64,000 nt of DNA from positions 149,272 to 213,271 of the forward strand of contig NZ_JAAOCA010000006.1 of the NCBI RefSeq assembly GCF_014694385.1, given 5' to 3'. This document shows, in pieces, positions 1 to 8,515 of the stretch. The stretch is from Pseudomonas typographi (GTDB lineage Bacteria > Pseudomonadota > Gammaproteobacteria > Pseudomonadales > Pseudomonadaceae). Position 1 is the stretch's first letter. Each line of letters starts with the position of its first letter. The position numbers and the translations under genes were made by a program. The notes beneath the pieces were generated by a model, which was not told the DNA's origin, did not search any database, and saw only the letters and a program-made list of their open reading frames with translations.

Positions 1-528
1 CCCGGCGGCGAGTTGCAGGTGGTGAGCTTGCCCGGGGTGTTTAGCCACGGCCGGCTGGACCGCGGCACCGCGCTACTGCTCGACCACCTGGATAACCTGC
101 CGGCCGGGCACATTCTGGATTTCGGTTGTGGGGCCGGGGTCATCGGCGCGCTGATCAAGCGCCGTTACCCCAGCAACCGGGTGAGCTTGCTGGACGTCGA
201 CGCCTTCGCCATTGCCGCCGCTACGCTGACACTGCAGGCCAACGGCCTGGAGGGGGAACTGATCTGCGCCGATGGCATCGACGGCGCACCGGCGCTGCTG
301 GATGGGATCGTGAGTAACCCACCGTTTCACAGCGGGGTGCATACCCACTATGAAGCGACAGAAAACCTGCTGCTAAAAAGCGCCGAACATCTAGAAATAC
401 GCGGCGAAATTCGCCTGGTTGCGAATAGTTTTCTGCGTTACCCGCCCTTATTGGAAAGCGCCTTTGGCCACTGCGAAACCCTCGCCCAGCGCGATGGCTT
501 TCGCATTTATCGGGCACGCAAAGGGTAA
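1..528 (+). CDS. rsmC: 16S rRNA (guanine(1207)-N2)-methyltransferase, C-terminal part (5' end outside window)
   Basis: The reading frame is open from the first base and codes for about 175 residues of a SAM-dependent methyltransferase. The SAM-binding loop [10 protein letters not shown] lies near residues 40-49 of the visible part. The catalytic NPPFHSG motif follows near residue 106; NPPF is typical of N2-guanine methyltransferases of the RsmC/RsmD group. RsmC methylates G1207 of 16S rRNA in the 30S subunit. The complete family protein is about 330-340 residues, so the N-terminal pseudo-methyltransferase domain lies upstream of the window. The gene ends 250 bp before the next gene, and that gap holds a riboswitch. 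The assignment to RsmC rather than RlmG rests on the C-terminal domain only. Confidence 0.85.
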   Translation, partial: PGGELQVVSLPGVFSHGRLDRGTALLLDHLDNLPAGHILDFGCGAGVIGALIKRRYPSNRVSLLDVDAFAIAAATLTLQANGLEGELICADGIDGAPALLDGIVSNPPFHSGVHTHYEATENLLLKSAEHLEIRGEIRLVANSFLRYPPLLESAFGHCETLAQRDGFRIYRARKG

Positions 529-559
529 TCACAACGCTTGCCATCGGCGCAAAGCGTAG

Positions 560-700
560 GCAGAATCCGCTCCGTCCTAGGGGAGTAGTCTCCCGCGAGC
601 ACACTGTTCGCATTGGCACGCGTCAACATACTTGGCCTACCGGCCATGGCGCGTGCGACCTGAGGGCCCACATCAGAGGGGCCCCACGGTTTGACCAGAC
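560..700 (+). ncRNA. yybP-ykoY (manganese) riboswitch
   Basis: The leader of the downstream TMEM165/GDT1 gene contains the hallmark AGGGGAGTAG at 579-588. After it come the CAACATACT segment (about 624-632), GC-rich helices and a CCTGAGGGCCC segment (about 659-669). This layout is that of the yybP-ykoY aptamer, which binds Mn2+ and commonly precedes UPF0016-type Mn exporters in gammaproteobacteria. The boundaries are approximate because no covariance model was run. The region downstream (701-767) looks like the expression platform. Confidence 0.8.
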
Positions 701-767
701 CTATGACACGCACACCTTTACCCGGGGCGGGGAGGCTGTACGTGTCATAGCCGTGTCGACCCGCCCC
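701..767 (+). promoter_or_regulatory. Possible riboswitch expression platform (competing hairpins)
   Basis: CTATGACACG at 701-710 and CGTGTCATAG at 741-750 form a perfect 10-bp stem. GGGGCGG at 724-730, inside the loop of that stem, is fully complementary to CCGCCCC at 761-767, which sits directly before the AGGA ribosome-binding site at 771. The two pairings would form a pseudoknot or exclude each other, so ligand binding could control access to the ribosome-binding site. The complementarity is seen in the sequence; the mechanism is inferred. Confidence 0.45.
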
Positions 768-780
768 AATAGGAAGCCTG

Positions 781-1365
781 ATGTTAGAATCCCTTCTTGT
801 TCCCACGGGTATCGTGGCGCTGGCCGAAATCGGCGACAAGACTCAACTCCTCGCACTCGTCCTGGCGGCTCGCTTTCGCAAGCCTGTCCCCATCATATTG
901 GGCATCCTTGCCGCCACCCTGGCCAACCATGCGGCCGCCGGCGCAGTAGGCGCCTGGGTCAGCAGTTACCTGACCGATACCGTGCTGCATTGGATCCTCG
1001 CCGCAAGCTTTACTGCGACCGCGCTGTGGACGCTGGTGCCCGACAAAATGGACGACGACGAAGCCAACCGCGGCAAGCAATTTGGCCCGTTCATGGCCAC
1101 GCTGATCGCCTTCTTCCTGGCCGAGATCGGCGATAAGACCCAGGTCGCCACGGTGATGCTCGCCGCGCAGTATCCGCACCTGCTGCTGGTGATCATCGGT
1201 ACCAGCCTGGGCATGTTGATCGCCAACGTACCCGTGGTACTGGCCGGCAACTTCGCCGCCGACAAACTGCCACTGGCGCTTATCCGCCGCTTGGCTGCCG
1301 CGGCGTTCTTCGTGCTGGCGGTGTATTCGGTGTATAAGGCGATGAGGGTGAGCGGTTGGCTCTAG
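781..1365 (+). CDS. mneA: TMEM165/GDT1 (UPF0016) family manganese exporter
   Basis: This 194-residue membrane protein has the duplicated E-x-G-D-K-T signature of the family, at residues 16-21 and 115-120, each opening a set of three hydrophobic helices. Family members (MneA, TMEM165, Gdt1) move Mn2+ or Ca2+ across the inner membrane using a cation gradient. The Mn-type yybP-ykoY riboswitch in the leader supports manganese export rather than another substrate. AGGA at 771-774 serves the ATG at 781. A start at 753 in another frame was ignored. The symbol mneA is assigned by analogy with Vibrio. Confidence 0.88.
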   Translation: MLESLLVPTGIVALAEIGDKTQLLALVLAARFRKPVPIILGILAATLANHAAAGAVGAWVSSYLTDTVLHWILAASFTATALWTLVPDKMDDDEANRGKQFGPFMATLIAFFLAEIGDKTQVATVMLAAQYPHLLLVIIGTSLGMLIANVPVVLAGNFAADKLPLALIRRLAAAAFFVLAVYSVYKAMRVSGWL

Positions 1366-1426
1366 CCCGGCTGGCGCCGCAGCGGGGCACGGCGCAAGGC
1401 CGTTACCCGGGCGCGGCCGATGCCCT

Positions 1427-2047
1427 TCAACCTGGCGTCAGGCACTCAGGGGCATCGAGTGCGGGGTCGTTCACAAGCTTGGCCAGCGGCCGCTCGCGCA
1501 GGCTGGCGCAGGGCTTGGCCAACAGGCTATAAAGCTGCGGCAAAGGCGTTTCCGGGCACAGCCATAGCGCCTGTTCAGCGGTATCGAGAATCAACGGCCG
1601 GCGCTGGCTGGCGGCGGCCTGGGTGACCACCGCGGTGCTCAACCACACGTGGTCACCCACCGGGTAGGCTTCCCAAACCGCGGCGAAATACAGGTTCGAG
1701 CCTTGCGCCGGGGTAAGCCAATACGGTTGCTTACGCACCGAACCGCGCCATTCATAGAAACCGTTCGCCGGCAGCAAGCAGCGGCGCTGGCGAAAGGCCT
1801 CACGAAACAGCGGCTGCTCGGCCAAGGTTTCGGCGCGCGCCTGGGCCGGTGTACGGGAGAAATCCGTGACCCAGCCGGGCGTCAGGCCCCAACGTGCACG
1901 CGCCAGCATCAATCCTTCGGCCTGCTGGCGTTGGATCAGCACCGACTGGCCGGGGGAGATGTTCCACTGCGGGGCATGTTGCGCCGGGAAACCCGGCAAG
2001 GCTGCGAAGGCTGAGGTCCAGCGAAACAGTGCGTAGCGTCCACACAT
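1427..2047 (-). CDS. SRAP (YedK/HMCES) family protein with altered active site
   Basis: The 206-residue protein begins MCGRYALF, so Cys2 is exposed after removal of Met1, as in YedK and HMCES. These proteins form a thiazolidine DNA-protein crosslink with abasic sites in single-stranded DNA. The GFYEW motif (Glu99, equivalent to YedK Glu105) is kept. The NAR motif, however, reads QAR (Gln69 where YedK has Asn75), and the His of the HDRRP motif is replaced: SQRRP, Ser147 where YedK has His160. Crosslink formation probably remains possible through Cys2, but the reaction rate or its reversal could differ. The protein is slightly shorter than YedK (222 residues). The gene reads away from the two small genes upstream of it on the same strand. 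Confidence 0.85.
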   Translation of the reverse strand: MCGRYALFRWTSAFAALPGFPAQHAPQWNISPGQSVLIQRQQAEGLMLARARWGLTPGWVTDFSRTPAQARAETLAEQPLFREAFRQRRCLLPANGFYEWRGSVRKQPYWLTPAQGSNLYFAAVWEAYPVGDHVWLSTAVVTQAAASQRRPLILDTAEQALWLCPETPLPQLYSLLAKPCASLRERPLAKLVNDPALDAPECLTPG

Positions 2048-2066
2048 CAGAAAGGCAAGGCTCCGG

Positions 2067-2330
2067 TCAACACAGCAAGATACCAGGCCCGCTATCGGGC
2101 TCCTCGTCCGCCAGCGGCGAAGCGCTATTGTACTGGCTGATCAACAGCCGTGCGCGTTCGGCCAGGGGATCTTCGACGCTCAGGTTAAGCAGCCCGATGG
2201 CCGGCAATTCACCAATGCCCCCGACCAGATCACGCCCCAGCAAGTGGGCGTAGATGCCTTCGCTGGCGAGCATGGTCAGCAGCAGCTCTGCTTCAAGCAG
2301 GCTTTCCGGTTCGTAGATGCGCTTCATCAT
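2067..2330 (-). CDS. DUF2007-type small protein
   Basis: This 87-residue protein begins MMKRIYEPESLLEAELLLTM and contains YAHLLGRD and GGIGELPA. These features match the DUF2007 (putative signal-transducing) family, a ferredoxin-like fold related to the PII-type alpha/beta sandwich. No biochemical role is established. Its start overlaps the stop of the upstream 60-residue zinc-ribbon gene by four bases (2327-2330), so the two are probably translated together. It is followed 19 bp later by the SRAP gene on the same strand. Confidence 0.75.
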   Translation of the reverse strand: MMKRIYEPESLLEAELLLTMLASEGIYAHLLGRDLVGGIGELPAIGLLNLSVEDPLAERARLLISQYNSASPLADEEPDSGPGILLC

Positions 2331-2509
2331 TCATTCTCGCTATACACATCCAATGACCAAGCATCGCCCTCGGTTCGCAGCACGAAGCGAATGGGGCGGC
2401 AGCACACCGGGCAGTCTTCTATATAATCCTGGTCGCCCGCCGACAGGTCGAGTATGGCCTCGGCCGGCTCCCCGCAATAGGGGCAAAAATAGCGCTCGGT
2501 TTCTAGCAT
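2327..2509 (-). CDS. CPXCG motif-containing cysteine-rich protein
   Basis: This 60-residue protein carries CPYCG near residues 9-13 and CPVC near residues 34-37, two CxxC knuckles that would bind one zinc ion. It belongs to the small CPXCG cysteine-rich family found beside DUF2007 genes in pseudomonads. The function is unknown. It overlaps the DUF2007 gene by the ATGA arrangement and is the first gene of the probable minus-strand operon that ends with the SRAP gene. A divergent acyltransferase gene starts 75 bp away. Confidence 0.75.
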   Translation of the reverse strand: MLETERYFCPYCGEPAEAILDLSAGDQDYIEDCPVCCRPIRFVLRTEGDAWSLDVYSENE

Positions 2510-2583
2510 CGCGGCCCTACCCTTCAGTTATGCGTATAATCGCCGGTCTGTTTCACTACTTAAGCCGTTGCCAACAAGAGAGC

Positions 2584-3750
2584 ATGATGGGCGAATTCGA
2601 TGCCATCCGACCTTATGACGACTCCGAGGTCAAAGCAGTACTGACGAGGCTCCTGAAAGACCCGGCGTTTCTCGACACCCTCACCCACTTCCGTTTCCCG
2701 CGCTTTGCCGGTGCCCTCGGCTGGTTGCTCAAGCCGATGATCGCCAAGAAACTGCGCCGCGAATTTGCCGGCATCGACAGCGTAGCGGCACTGCAGGACA
2801 AGGTCGAGATGTACGTGGACCATACCATCGAACGGGCCACCGATGGGGTAACCTACACCGGTGTCGAACAGTTCAAGTCTGGCAGTGCCTACCTGTTCCT
2901 GGCCAACCACCGCGACATCGTGATGGACCCGGCCTTCGTCAACTATGCCGTGTACCACGCCGGCTTGCCCACGCCACGCATCGCGATCGGTGACAACCTG
3001 CTGCAACGCCCATTCGTGAGCGACCTGATGCGGCTTAACAAAAGTTTCATCGTGCATCGCTCATTGAGCGGGCGTCGCGAGCGGCTCGCCGCCTACCAGT
3101 TGCTGTCGGCGTACATCAACCATTCGATCCGAACCGACTGCCAGTCGATCTGGATCGCCCAGGCCGAAGGCCGGGCCAAGGATGGCGATGACCGTACCGA
3201 TTCGGCAATCCTGAAAATGTTCCACATGAGCCGCAAGGACGAACCCTTTGCCGAGGTAGTGCGGTCGCTGAACCTGACCCCGGTATCGATCAGCTACGAA
3301 TACGACCCGTGCGACGCGGCGAAAGCCCGTGAGCTGTACATTCGTGCCAGCACCGGCGAATACAAGAAAGCCCCAGGCGAGGATGACCTGAGCATCGCCC
3401 AGGGCATTACTGGCTATAAGGGCCGGGTGCATATCAACTTTTCAGCCCCGGTCACCGACCTGCACGAAGACACCAAGCAGTTGGCGGCCGAGATCGACCG
3501 CAAGATCCTTGCCGGTTACCGGTTGTTTCCGGTGCATTACCTGGCCTATGCGCAATGGGAAGGTGCCGACCCGGCATTGGAGGTGCCCACGGCCGGGCAA
3601 CTGTTCGGCGCCGAGGAATTGACCCAGGCGCGCGAAGAGTGGCAGCGCCGGCTAAACGAGTGCCCGGCCGAGCACCGGCCGTACCTGGTGCAACAATACG
3701 CCACCCCCGTACGCAACCAGTACCGCATCAAGGCCGGCCTGGCGCCTTGA
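2584..3750 (+). CDS. PlsC-like acyltransferase (1-acyl-glycerol-3-phosphate acyltransferase family)
   Basis: The 388-residue protein has the acyltransferase signature NHRDIVMDP at about residues 108-116. His109 would be the catalytic base, with Asp at +2 and +6 rather than the textbook H-x4-D spacing. No membrane segments are obvious, so it is probably a peripheral enzyme of phospholipid or other acyl-ester synthesis. Acyl donor and acceptor are not known. The longer reading frame from 2317 overlaps the opposite small genes and lacks support; ATG 2584 (or 2587, two Met in a row) follows an AAGAGAG ribosome-binding site and starts where recognisable protein begins. Confidence 0.75.
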   Translation: MMGEFDAIRPYDDSEVKAVLTRLLKDPAFLDTLTHFRFPRFAGALGWLLKPMIAKKLRREFAGIDSVAALQDKVEMYVDHTIERATDGVTYTGVEQFKSGSAYLFLANHRDIVMDPAFVNYAVYHAGLPTPRIAIGDNLLQRPFVSDLMRLNKSFIVHRSLSGRRERLAAYQLLSAYINHSIRTDCQSIWIAQAEGRAKDGDDRTDSAILKMFHMSRKDEPFAEVVRSLNLTPVSISYEYDPCDAAKARELYIRASTGEYKKAPGEDDLSIAQGITGYKGRVHINFSAPVTDLHEDTKQLAAEIDRKILAGYRLFPVHYLAYAQWEGADPALEVPTAGQLFGAEELTQAREEWQRRLNECPAEHRPYLVQQYATPVRNQYRIKAGLAP

Positions 3751-3762
3751 TGCCGGGCCCTG

Positions 3763-3781
3763 CGCCCACGAACAGTGGGCG
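3763..3781. terminator. Hairpin between convergent genes
   Basis: CGCCCAC at 3763-3769 and GTGGGCG at 3775-3781 form a perfect 7-bp stem with a 5-base loop, between the convergent acyltransferase and YajG-like genes. There is no clear U-tract, so it may end transcription only weakly in either direction. Confidence 0.4.
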
Positions 3782-3807
3782 AGCCTAGAGGGCAGCCGCG
3801 TACCGCG

Positions 3808-4392
3808 TCATTGGCGCAGGGTCTGGCCGATGGTGGGGTCTTTGAATACTCGCGTCAGGGCGTCGCTGAGCACATCGCTGACCAACTTGGTGTTGGTTTC
3901 CTGGTTCGGCGCCATACCGAAGCGTTGGTTCAGCGAGGCGCTATAACGGCCGCTGTAGCTGTTGCTGGGGCCGCGCACGTCGGCACGGAAGGTCGCCGCG
4001 ATGGTGGCCTCGGTCACGTAGGTGGAATCCTTCGGCGACTGGTATTTAAGGTCGGCCAGCGTCACGGTCAGGGTCGGTGCGCCCGCCGCGCTGGCGTTGG
4101 GCGTGTACCCGAGCAGGCGCACGGCCGCTTCAGCCTGGGCCTGCAATTTGGGCACGATATCGTTGCCTTGCACGCTTACCGTACTGGTTTCCGGGTACAA
4201 CCCGCCACGGGTGCCGAGCACCGCCGAAGGGCGACCGTCGACCACCCGTACCTGAACCGGCTGGCCCTGCCCCACCGCCGCCAATTGCTCCGTCAGCTTC
4301 GGCTGCGGGCTCAACTGCTGGGGGCTGCTGGCACAACCGGCCAGCGCAAGGGCGGACACAGCGAGCAAACCGAACAACAGGCGTGGCGACAT
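3808..4392 (-). CDS. yajG: YajG-like lipoprotein
   Basis: The 194-residue precursor has a lipoprotein signal: short basic N-terminus, hydrophobic core and lipobox LAGC with Cys19. Residue +2 is Ala, which favours outer-membrane sorting by Lol. The mature part resembles the YajG family, a putative outer-membrane lipoprotein of unknown function. The gene is monocistronic and converges on the acyltransferase gene. The 860 bp upstream hold no convincing protein gene. Confidence 0.8.
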   Translation of the reverse strand: MSPRLLFGLLAVSALALAGCASSPQQLSPQPKLTEQLAAVGQGQPVQVRVVDGRPSAVLGTRGGLYPETSTVSVQGNDIVPKLQAQAEAAVRLLGYTPNASAAGAPTLTVTLADLKYQSPKDSTYVTEATIAATFRADVRGPSNSYSGRYSASLNQRFGMAPNQETNTKLVSDVLSDALTRVFKDPTIGQTLRQ

Positions 4393-5255
4393 GCGCGATT
4401 CTCCAAAAAGGGCACAGGCCGGCAGTATAGCGACACGGCAGGGCCGGCGGTATCAGGATAATCTTCAGCCTTGGCTGGTGCTTCAAAAGTTCGCGGCAAC
4501 TTTGCCGGGTGAAGGTGGCTACCGGCCAAAGCGCCCACCGCCGCCATAGTACGGCCAGTGCGGGGTGCGGCCACGCGCACGGCGGCAAAACGCACCCGCC
4601 AACAGCGTGCGGCCAATGGCAATTGCCGCCACACGGGTGTACCCGCAAAAGGCTGGCCAAACCCCTGCACGCCTCGCCCGCAGCCCACGGCCTGAAGAAA
4701 AGCGCTTAATTTGCGACCTTTCCGCCGCGTTCACCGTTATAATCTGGCCCCGATTATAAGGTCGTCTCCTGATCGGGCCCCGCTCCATCGCCGTGCCACG
4801 GCGCTCGACCATCGCCCACAGAGAGCCGCCCATTTAGGCCAGGCCTGGCTGCCGCTGGCTTACTGGCATCGCCGCCGCGGCGCGGTGAAGCTTTTTTTGA
4901 GGTTCACGTCTTCAAAAGAGCGTGAAAAACAACGGGTTTTCACAACTTCACAAGAGTGTGGCGAGCAAAATGAACAGTCTTGCAGCAGCGAATGCACCAT
5001 TAACCGCAAGTTCCAACACATCGAACCGTTCCCGATACCGGGGCTGAGCCCGCTACGGCGCGCCGCCTCGGCCGATGGTCGAATTGCCCGGCATGCGTGG
5101 GCATGCGTAGATAAGCACGTTCGGCAACCGGTAGCGCGGCGGGCGCTGGCGATGATCATCGGCCAGGCCCGGGTGAGCATGCCTGCTTTGTGCGGTCACA
5201 CCTCAAACCGGCCCTGGCTGCCAAACCAGATGTGGATGATTTCGGAGATGCGTTA
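4393..5255. other. Long gap with no convincing gene; promoter-like and hairpin elements
   Basis: Frames crossing this 863-bp gap lack family features and look like chance open frames. It holds a TATAAT box at 4739-4744, the inverted repeat CCCGAT (4749-4754) / ATCGGG (4772-4777), and the pair TTCACG (4903-4908) / CGTGAA (4921-4926). It also holds a 25-codon ORF at 4970-5047. The gap must carry the promoters of the lipoprotein gene and mqo. Nothing else was recognised. Confidence 0.6.
4970..5047 (+). CDS. Candidate 25-residue small ORF upstream of mqo
   Basis: ATG at 4970 opens a 25-codon frame beginning MNSLAAANAPLTASS and ending at TGA 5047. The peptide is rich in Ala, Ser and Asn and has no recognised motif. 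The ribosome-binding site is weak (GAGTGTGG about 12 bases upstream). It could be a leader peptide, the remnant of a gene start, or chance. Confidence 0.2.
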   Translation: MNSLAAANAPLTASSNTSNRSRYRG

Positions 5256-6770
5256 ATGGCGCAGAATGAAGCAGTGGACGTAGTGCTGGTGGGCGCGGGC
5301 ATCATGAGTGCCACCCTGGCGGTACTGCTCAAGGAGCTCGACCCAGCCCTGCGGTTGGAGGTGGTCGAGGCGATGGACTCGGGTGCGGCGGAAAGCTCCA
5401 ACCCCTGGAACAACGCCGGTACCGGCCATGCCGGCCTCTGCGAACTGAACTACACGCCACAAGCGGCGGACGGCTCGGTCGATATCAAGAAGGCCGTGAA
5501 CATCAACACCCAGTTCGAGGTATCGAAGCAGTTCTGGGCCTACCTGATCCGCAAGGATGCCTTTGGCACGCCCAAGGCATTCATCAACCCACTGCCACAC
5601 CTGAGCTATGTCTCGGGTGATAAAGGCGTGGCCTTCCTGAAAAAACGCTACGAAGCGCTCAAGCCCCATCATGCCTTCGCCGAGATGGCGTACACCGAAG
5701 ATAAAACCGTGCTGGAGCAGTGGATTCCGCTGATGATGCCCGGCCGCGACCCTGCCGAGCGGCTGGCCGCGACCCGCGTGATAGGCGGCACCGATGTGAA
5801 TTTCGGCGCGCTGACCAATAAGCTGCTGGGCTACCTGGGGCAAACCCAGGATGCCACCGTCAAGTACTCGCAGAAGGTCGTTGGCCTGCGCCGTGGCGCG
5901 GCCGGCGGCTGGACGGTAGACATCAAGGACGTGAACGGCGGCAGCACCCGCCAGGTCGATGCACGGTTCGTATTCCTCGGTGCCGGCGGTGCCGCGTTGC
6001 CGTTGCTGCAGGCCTCGGGCATCGATGAAGGCAAGGGCTTCGGCGGTTTCCCGGTCAGCGGCCAATGGCTGCGCTGCGATAACCCCGAGGTGGTCAACCG
6101 GCACCAGGCCAAGGTCTACAGCCAGGCCGCGGTGGGCTCACCGCCCATGTCGGTACCGCACCTGGACACACGCATGGTCGATGGCAAAAAATCATTGCTG
6201 TTCGGCCCCTATGCGGGCTTCACCACCAAGTTCCTCAAGCATGGCTCGCTGATGGACCTGCCGCTGTCGGTACGGCTGAGCAATATCGGGCCGATGCTGG
6301 CCGTGGCACGCGACAACATGGACCTGACCCGCTACCTGGTCAACGAGGTGCGCCAGTCGATGGACCAGCGGCTGGCCTCACTGCGCAAGTTCTACCCCGA
6401 GGCCAAAGCCGAGGATTGGCGCCTGGAGGTGGCCGGGCAACGTGTGCAGATCATCAAGAAAGACCCGAAAAAAGGCGGTGTGCTGCAATTCGGCACCGAA
6501 CTGGTGGCTGCCAAGGACGGTACCCTCGCCGCCCTGCTCGGCGCCTCGCCGGGCGCGTCGGTCACGGTTTCGATCATGCTCGAGTTGATCGAGCGGTGCT
6601 TCCCCGAGCAGTATGCCAACACCTGGGGCAGCAAGCTGGCAGAGATATTCCCGGCACGGGAAAAAGCCCTGGCCAGCGATGCCGAGCTGTATCGGCGGGT
6701 TAGCGCGCAAAGCAACGAAGCATTGGAACTGGTGCAGCCGGCCCTGGGCAGCGGTGAGCGGTACGCCTGA
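5256..6770 (+). CDS. mqo: Malate:quinone oxidoreductase
   Basis: The 504-residue membrane-associated flavoprotein oxidises malate to oxaloacetate and passes electrons to quinone, bypassing NAD-dependent malate dehydrogenase. The N-terminal FAD-binding segment [14 protein letters not shown] (from about residue 9) and the [20 protein letters not shown] segment (about residues 48-67) are typical of Mqo. Length matches the family (about 500). ATG 5256 is preferred over the upstream ATG at 5190 because GGAG lies 8 bases before it and homology starts there. The downstream gene is convergent, and a strong hairpin lies in the gap. Confidence 0.93.
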   Translation: MAQNEAVDVVLVGAGIMSATLAVLLKELDPALRLEVVEAMDSGAAESSNPWNNAGTGHAGLCELNYTPQAADGSVDIKKAVNINTQFEVSKQFWAYLIRKDAFGTPKAFINPLPHLSYVSGDKGVAFLKKRYEALKPHHAFAEMAYTEDKTVLEQWIPLMMPGRDPAERLAATRVIGGTDVNFGALTNKLLGYLGQTQDATVKYSQKVVGLRRGAAGGWTVDIKDVNGGSTRQVDARFVFLGAGGAALPLLQASGIDEGKGFGGFPVSGQWLRCDNPEVVNRHQAKVYSQAAVGSPPMSVPHLDTRMVDGKKSLLFGPYAGFTTKFLKHGSLMDLPLSVRLSNIGPMLAVARDNMDLTRYLVNEVRQSMDQRLASLRKFYPEAKAEDWRLEVAGQRVQIIKKDPKKGGVLQFGTELVAAKDGTLAALLGASPGASVTVSIMLELIERCFPEQYANTWGSKLAEIFPAREKALASDAELYRRVSAQSNEALELVQPALGSGERYA

Positions 6771-6785
6771 TCGGCAGTACACTTC

Positions 6786-6810
6786 AAGCGGCCAGCGTGG
6801 CTGGCCGCTT
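6786..6810. terminator. Strong hairpin after mqo
   Basis: AAGCGGCCAG (6786-6795) and CTGGCCGCTT (6801-6810) form a perfect 10-bp stem with a 5-base loop, 16 bases after the mqo stop and upstream of the convergent PA4642-family gene. The 3' side has only TT before GACG, so it is an imperfect intrinsic terminator or an RNA-stabilising stem. Confidence 0.5.
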
Positions 6811-6899
6811 GACGCTGGCGTTACCGCTCCAGCGGCGGCACGCCGTGGTTGAGCACCGTATGCCACCGTGCTTGCCGAGTGTTGTCGCCTGTTTGCAGG

Positions 6900-7190
6900 T
6901 CAGCGCGCGGCCTGGATGATCTCGATGTACTCAGCGGCGTTGCGCTGGTCCTTCACCAATGCAATGAAGTCGTGGCCGTGGGCGTCTTGGGTGCCCAGGT
7001 CGAAACCTGCCTGCTTGAAGAACCCCACGAAACGCTCGAAGTCATGCGCGCGCAGGCCCCGGTAGGCTTTGACCAGTTTGTGCAGCGCCGGCGGGGTATC
7101 GTCGGCCGGTTCGAACCGCAAAAAGGCCTTGACGTAGTCGTCGCTGATCTCGTCGCCGATCACCTGCTTTTTGTCTTTGCGCATTGCCAC
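6900..7190 (-). CDS. PA4642-family small protein
   Basis: This 96-residue protein begins MAMRKDKKQVIGDEISDDYV and is rich in charged and aromatic residues, with no signal peptide or membrane segment. It matches the PA4642 family, which in P. aeruginosa sits between an mqo paralogue and hpt/upp as here. Function is unknown. Length and the LRAHDFERFVGFFKQAGFDL helix-like segment suggest a small helical cytoplasmic protein. The second Met (7184) is an alternative start. Confidence 0.75.
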   Translation of the reverse strand: MAMRKDKKQVIGDEISDDYVKAFLRFEPADDTPPALHKLVKAYRGLRAHDFERFVGFFKQAGFDLGTQDAHGHDFIALVKDQRNAAEYIEIIQAAR

Positions 7191-7252
7191 TTCACTCTCA
7201 GGTCACGAATGGTTTCACAAGCCTGGCAGTGTACCGCCGGGCCCGGCGCGGC

Positions 7253-7726
7253 TCAATGTGCTCGGCCGCTGGCAGTGTGCAGGTCAGCCCAAACGTGCCC
7301 GTTGCCATAGGCCAGGTATTGCACGTACACGGTGTCGTTGCGCAACAAATCCATGATGATGCGGTATTGGCCCAGCGGGTAGTTCAGGCTGAGGGTTTTG
7401 CTGGCTTCATCGTAGCTGGCCTTTTTAAGGCTTTTGCTTTCGCTGTCGAAGCTGATCAGCACTTCGGCCAAGGCACCGCCTTTGGGTAACGGCTTGCCTT
7501 TAAGGCGCACGGTCAACGGCGCGGTAACCGGGATCGGCTGTTCGTTCGACAGCCTTTCGTTGCCCGCCACCACGCTGAACTCGCTCACCTGCATCAACTG
7601 CTGCTGGGTGGGTTCACCCTGGCGTAACTGCGCATCGTCCGGTGGCAGGTACTGAGCGTGCAGGGGGGCGGCGGCCAATGGCAGGGCGCACAGCGAACTC
7701 AAAAGGGCAGCGAACAACAGGCGCAT
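7253..7726 (-). CDS. Periplasmic protein of unknown function
   Basis: The 157-residue precursor has a clear Sec signal (MRLLFAALLSSLCALPLAAA, probable cleavage after an AxA near residue 20-25). The mature part is predicted mostly beta (alternating VSEFSVV, PLTVRL, VLISFDS) and shows no enzyme motif or cysteine pattern. It lies between the PA4642-family gene and hpt on the same strand, 62 bp from one and 69 bp from the other. The order suggests a loose operon, but no functional link is evident. Confidence 0.65.
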   Translation of the reverse strand: MRLLFAALLSSLCALPLAAAPLHAQYLPPDDAQLRQGEPTQQQLMQVSEFSVVAGNERLSNEQPIPVTAPLTVRLKGKPLPKGGALAEVLISFDSESKSLKKASYDEASKTLSLNYPLGQYRIIMDLLRNDTVYVQYLAYGNGHVWADLHTASGRAH

Positions 7727-7795
7727 GGCAGGCTCCGGCGGGGGTGGCGCTGAACTGTAGCACAGCGCCCCTTCAACGGCCCGGGAACAAGCGCC

Positions 7796-8353
7796 CTACA
7801 GGCCCTTCACCGCATAGATGCCGGCGGCGTTGCGCCAGTAGCCCTTGTAGTCCATGCCATAGCCGAAAATATAGCGGTCGATGCACGGTAAGCCGACGAA
7901 GTCGGCTTTCAAGTCGGGGCTGGCCTTACGGTCGTGTTCTTTGTCAATCAACACCGCGGTGCTCACCGAGGCGGCACCGGCGTGCTTGCAGAAGTCGAGG
8001 ATGGCACTGAGGGTATGCCCCTCGTCGAGGATGTCATCGATGATCAGCACGTCGCGGTCGATGAAGGAAATTTCCGGCTTGGCCTTCCAGAACAGGTCAC
8101 CGCCACGGGTTTCGTTGCGGTAGCGGGTGGCGTGCAAGTATGAGGCCTCCAACGGAAACCGCAGGTGGGTCAGCAGTTTGCCGGCGAAGATCAGCCCGCC
8201 GTTCATCACGCAAAACACCACCGGGTTGGTATCAGCCATCCGTGCGGTGACCTGCTCGCCGACGCGGGCGATGGCGGCTTCGACTTCGGCTTCGGTGTAC
8301 AGGCAATCGGCCTCGTCCATCACTTGGCGGATGTGCGTGAGATCGGCGGGCAT
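7796..8353 (-). CDS. hpt: Hypoxanthine-guanine phosphoribosyltransferase
   Basis: The 185-residue enzyme salvages hypoxanthine or guanine with PRPP to IMP or GMP. The PRPP-binding loop VLIIDDILDEGHT lies around residues 98-110, and DxxxxDFVGLP near the C-terminus contacts the base. ATG 8353, with GGAGAG seven bases upstream, is preferred over an in-frame ATG at 8449, whose extra 32 residues do not look like protein. It is divergent from upp, which salvages pyrimidines. Confidence 0.92.
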   Translation of the reverse strand: MPADLTHIRQVMDEADCLYTEAEVEAAIARVGEQVTARMADTNPVVFCVMNGGLIFAGKLLTHLRFPLEASYLHATRYRNETRGGDLFWKAKPEISFIDRDVLIIDDILDEGHTLSAILDFCKHAGAASVSTAVLIDKEHDRKASPDLKADFVGLPCIDRYIFGYGMDYKGYWRNAAGIYAVKGL

Positions 8354-8515
8354 GGGCGCTCTCCAAGGGGTGTTCGAATAAAAGCCGGCAAAGGTACGCA
8401 TGCGGGCGCCACGAATCAAGCATTTGTGGACTAACGTCGGTAAAGGCACCAGACAGCCCAGGCTGATTAGCTTAACCTAGCGCGCTTTTTCCTACGCCCA
8501 CTGGAGATTTTTCCG

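Noticed and set aside
2317..2583. N-terminal extension of the acyltransferase frame
   Set aside because: The extra 89 codons overlap two opposite small genes and do not look like protein; ATG 2584 has a ribosome-binding site and fits the family.
3775..4461. 228-codon plus-strand frame over the YajG-like gene
   Set aside because: It is the antisense shadow of a lipoprotein gene with a clear signal peptide and lipobox.
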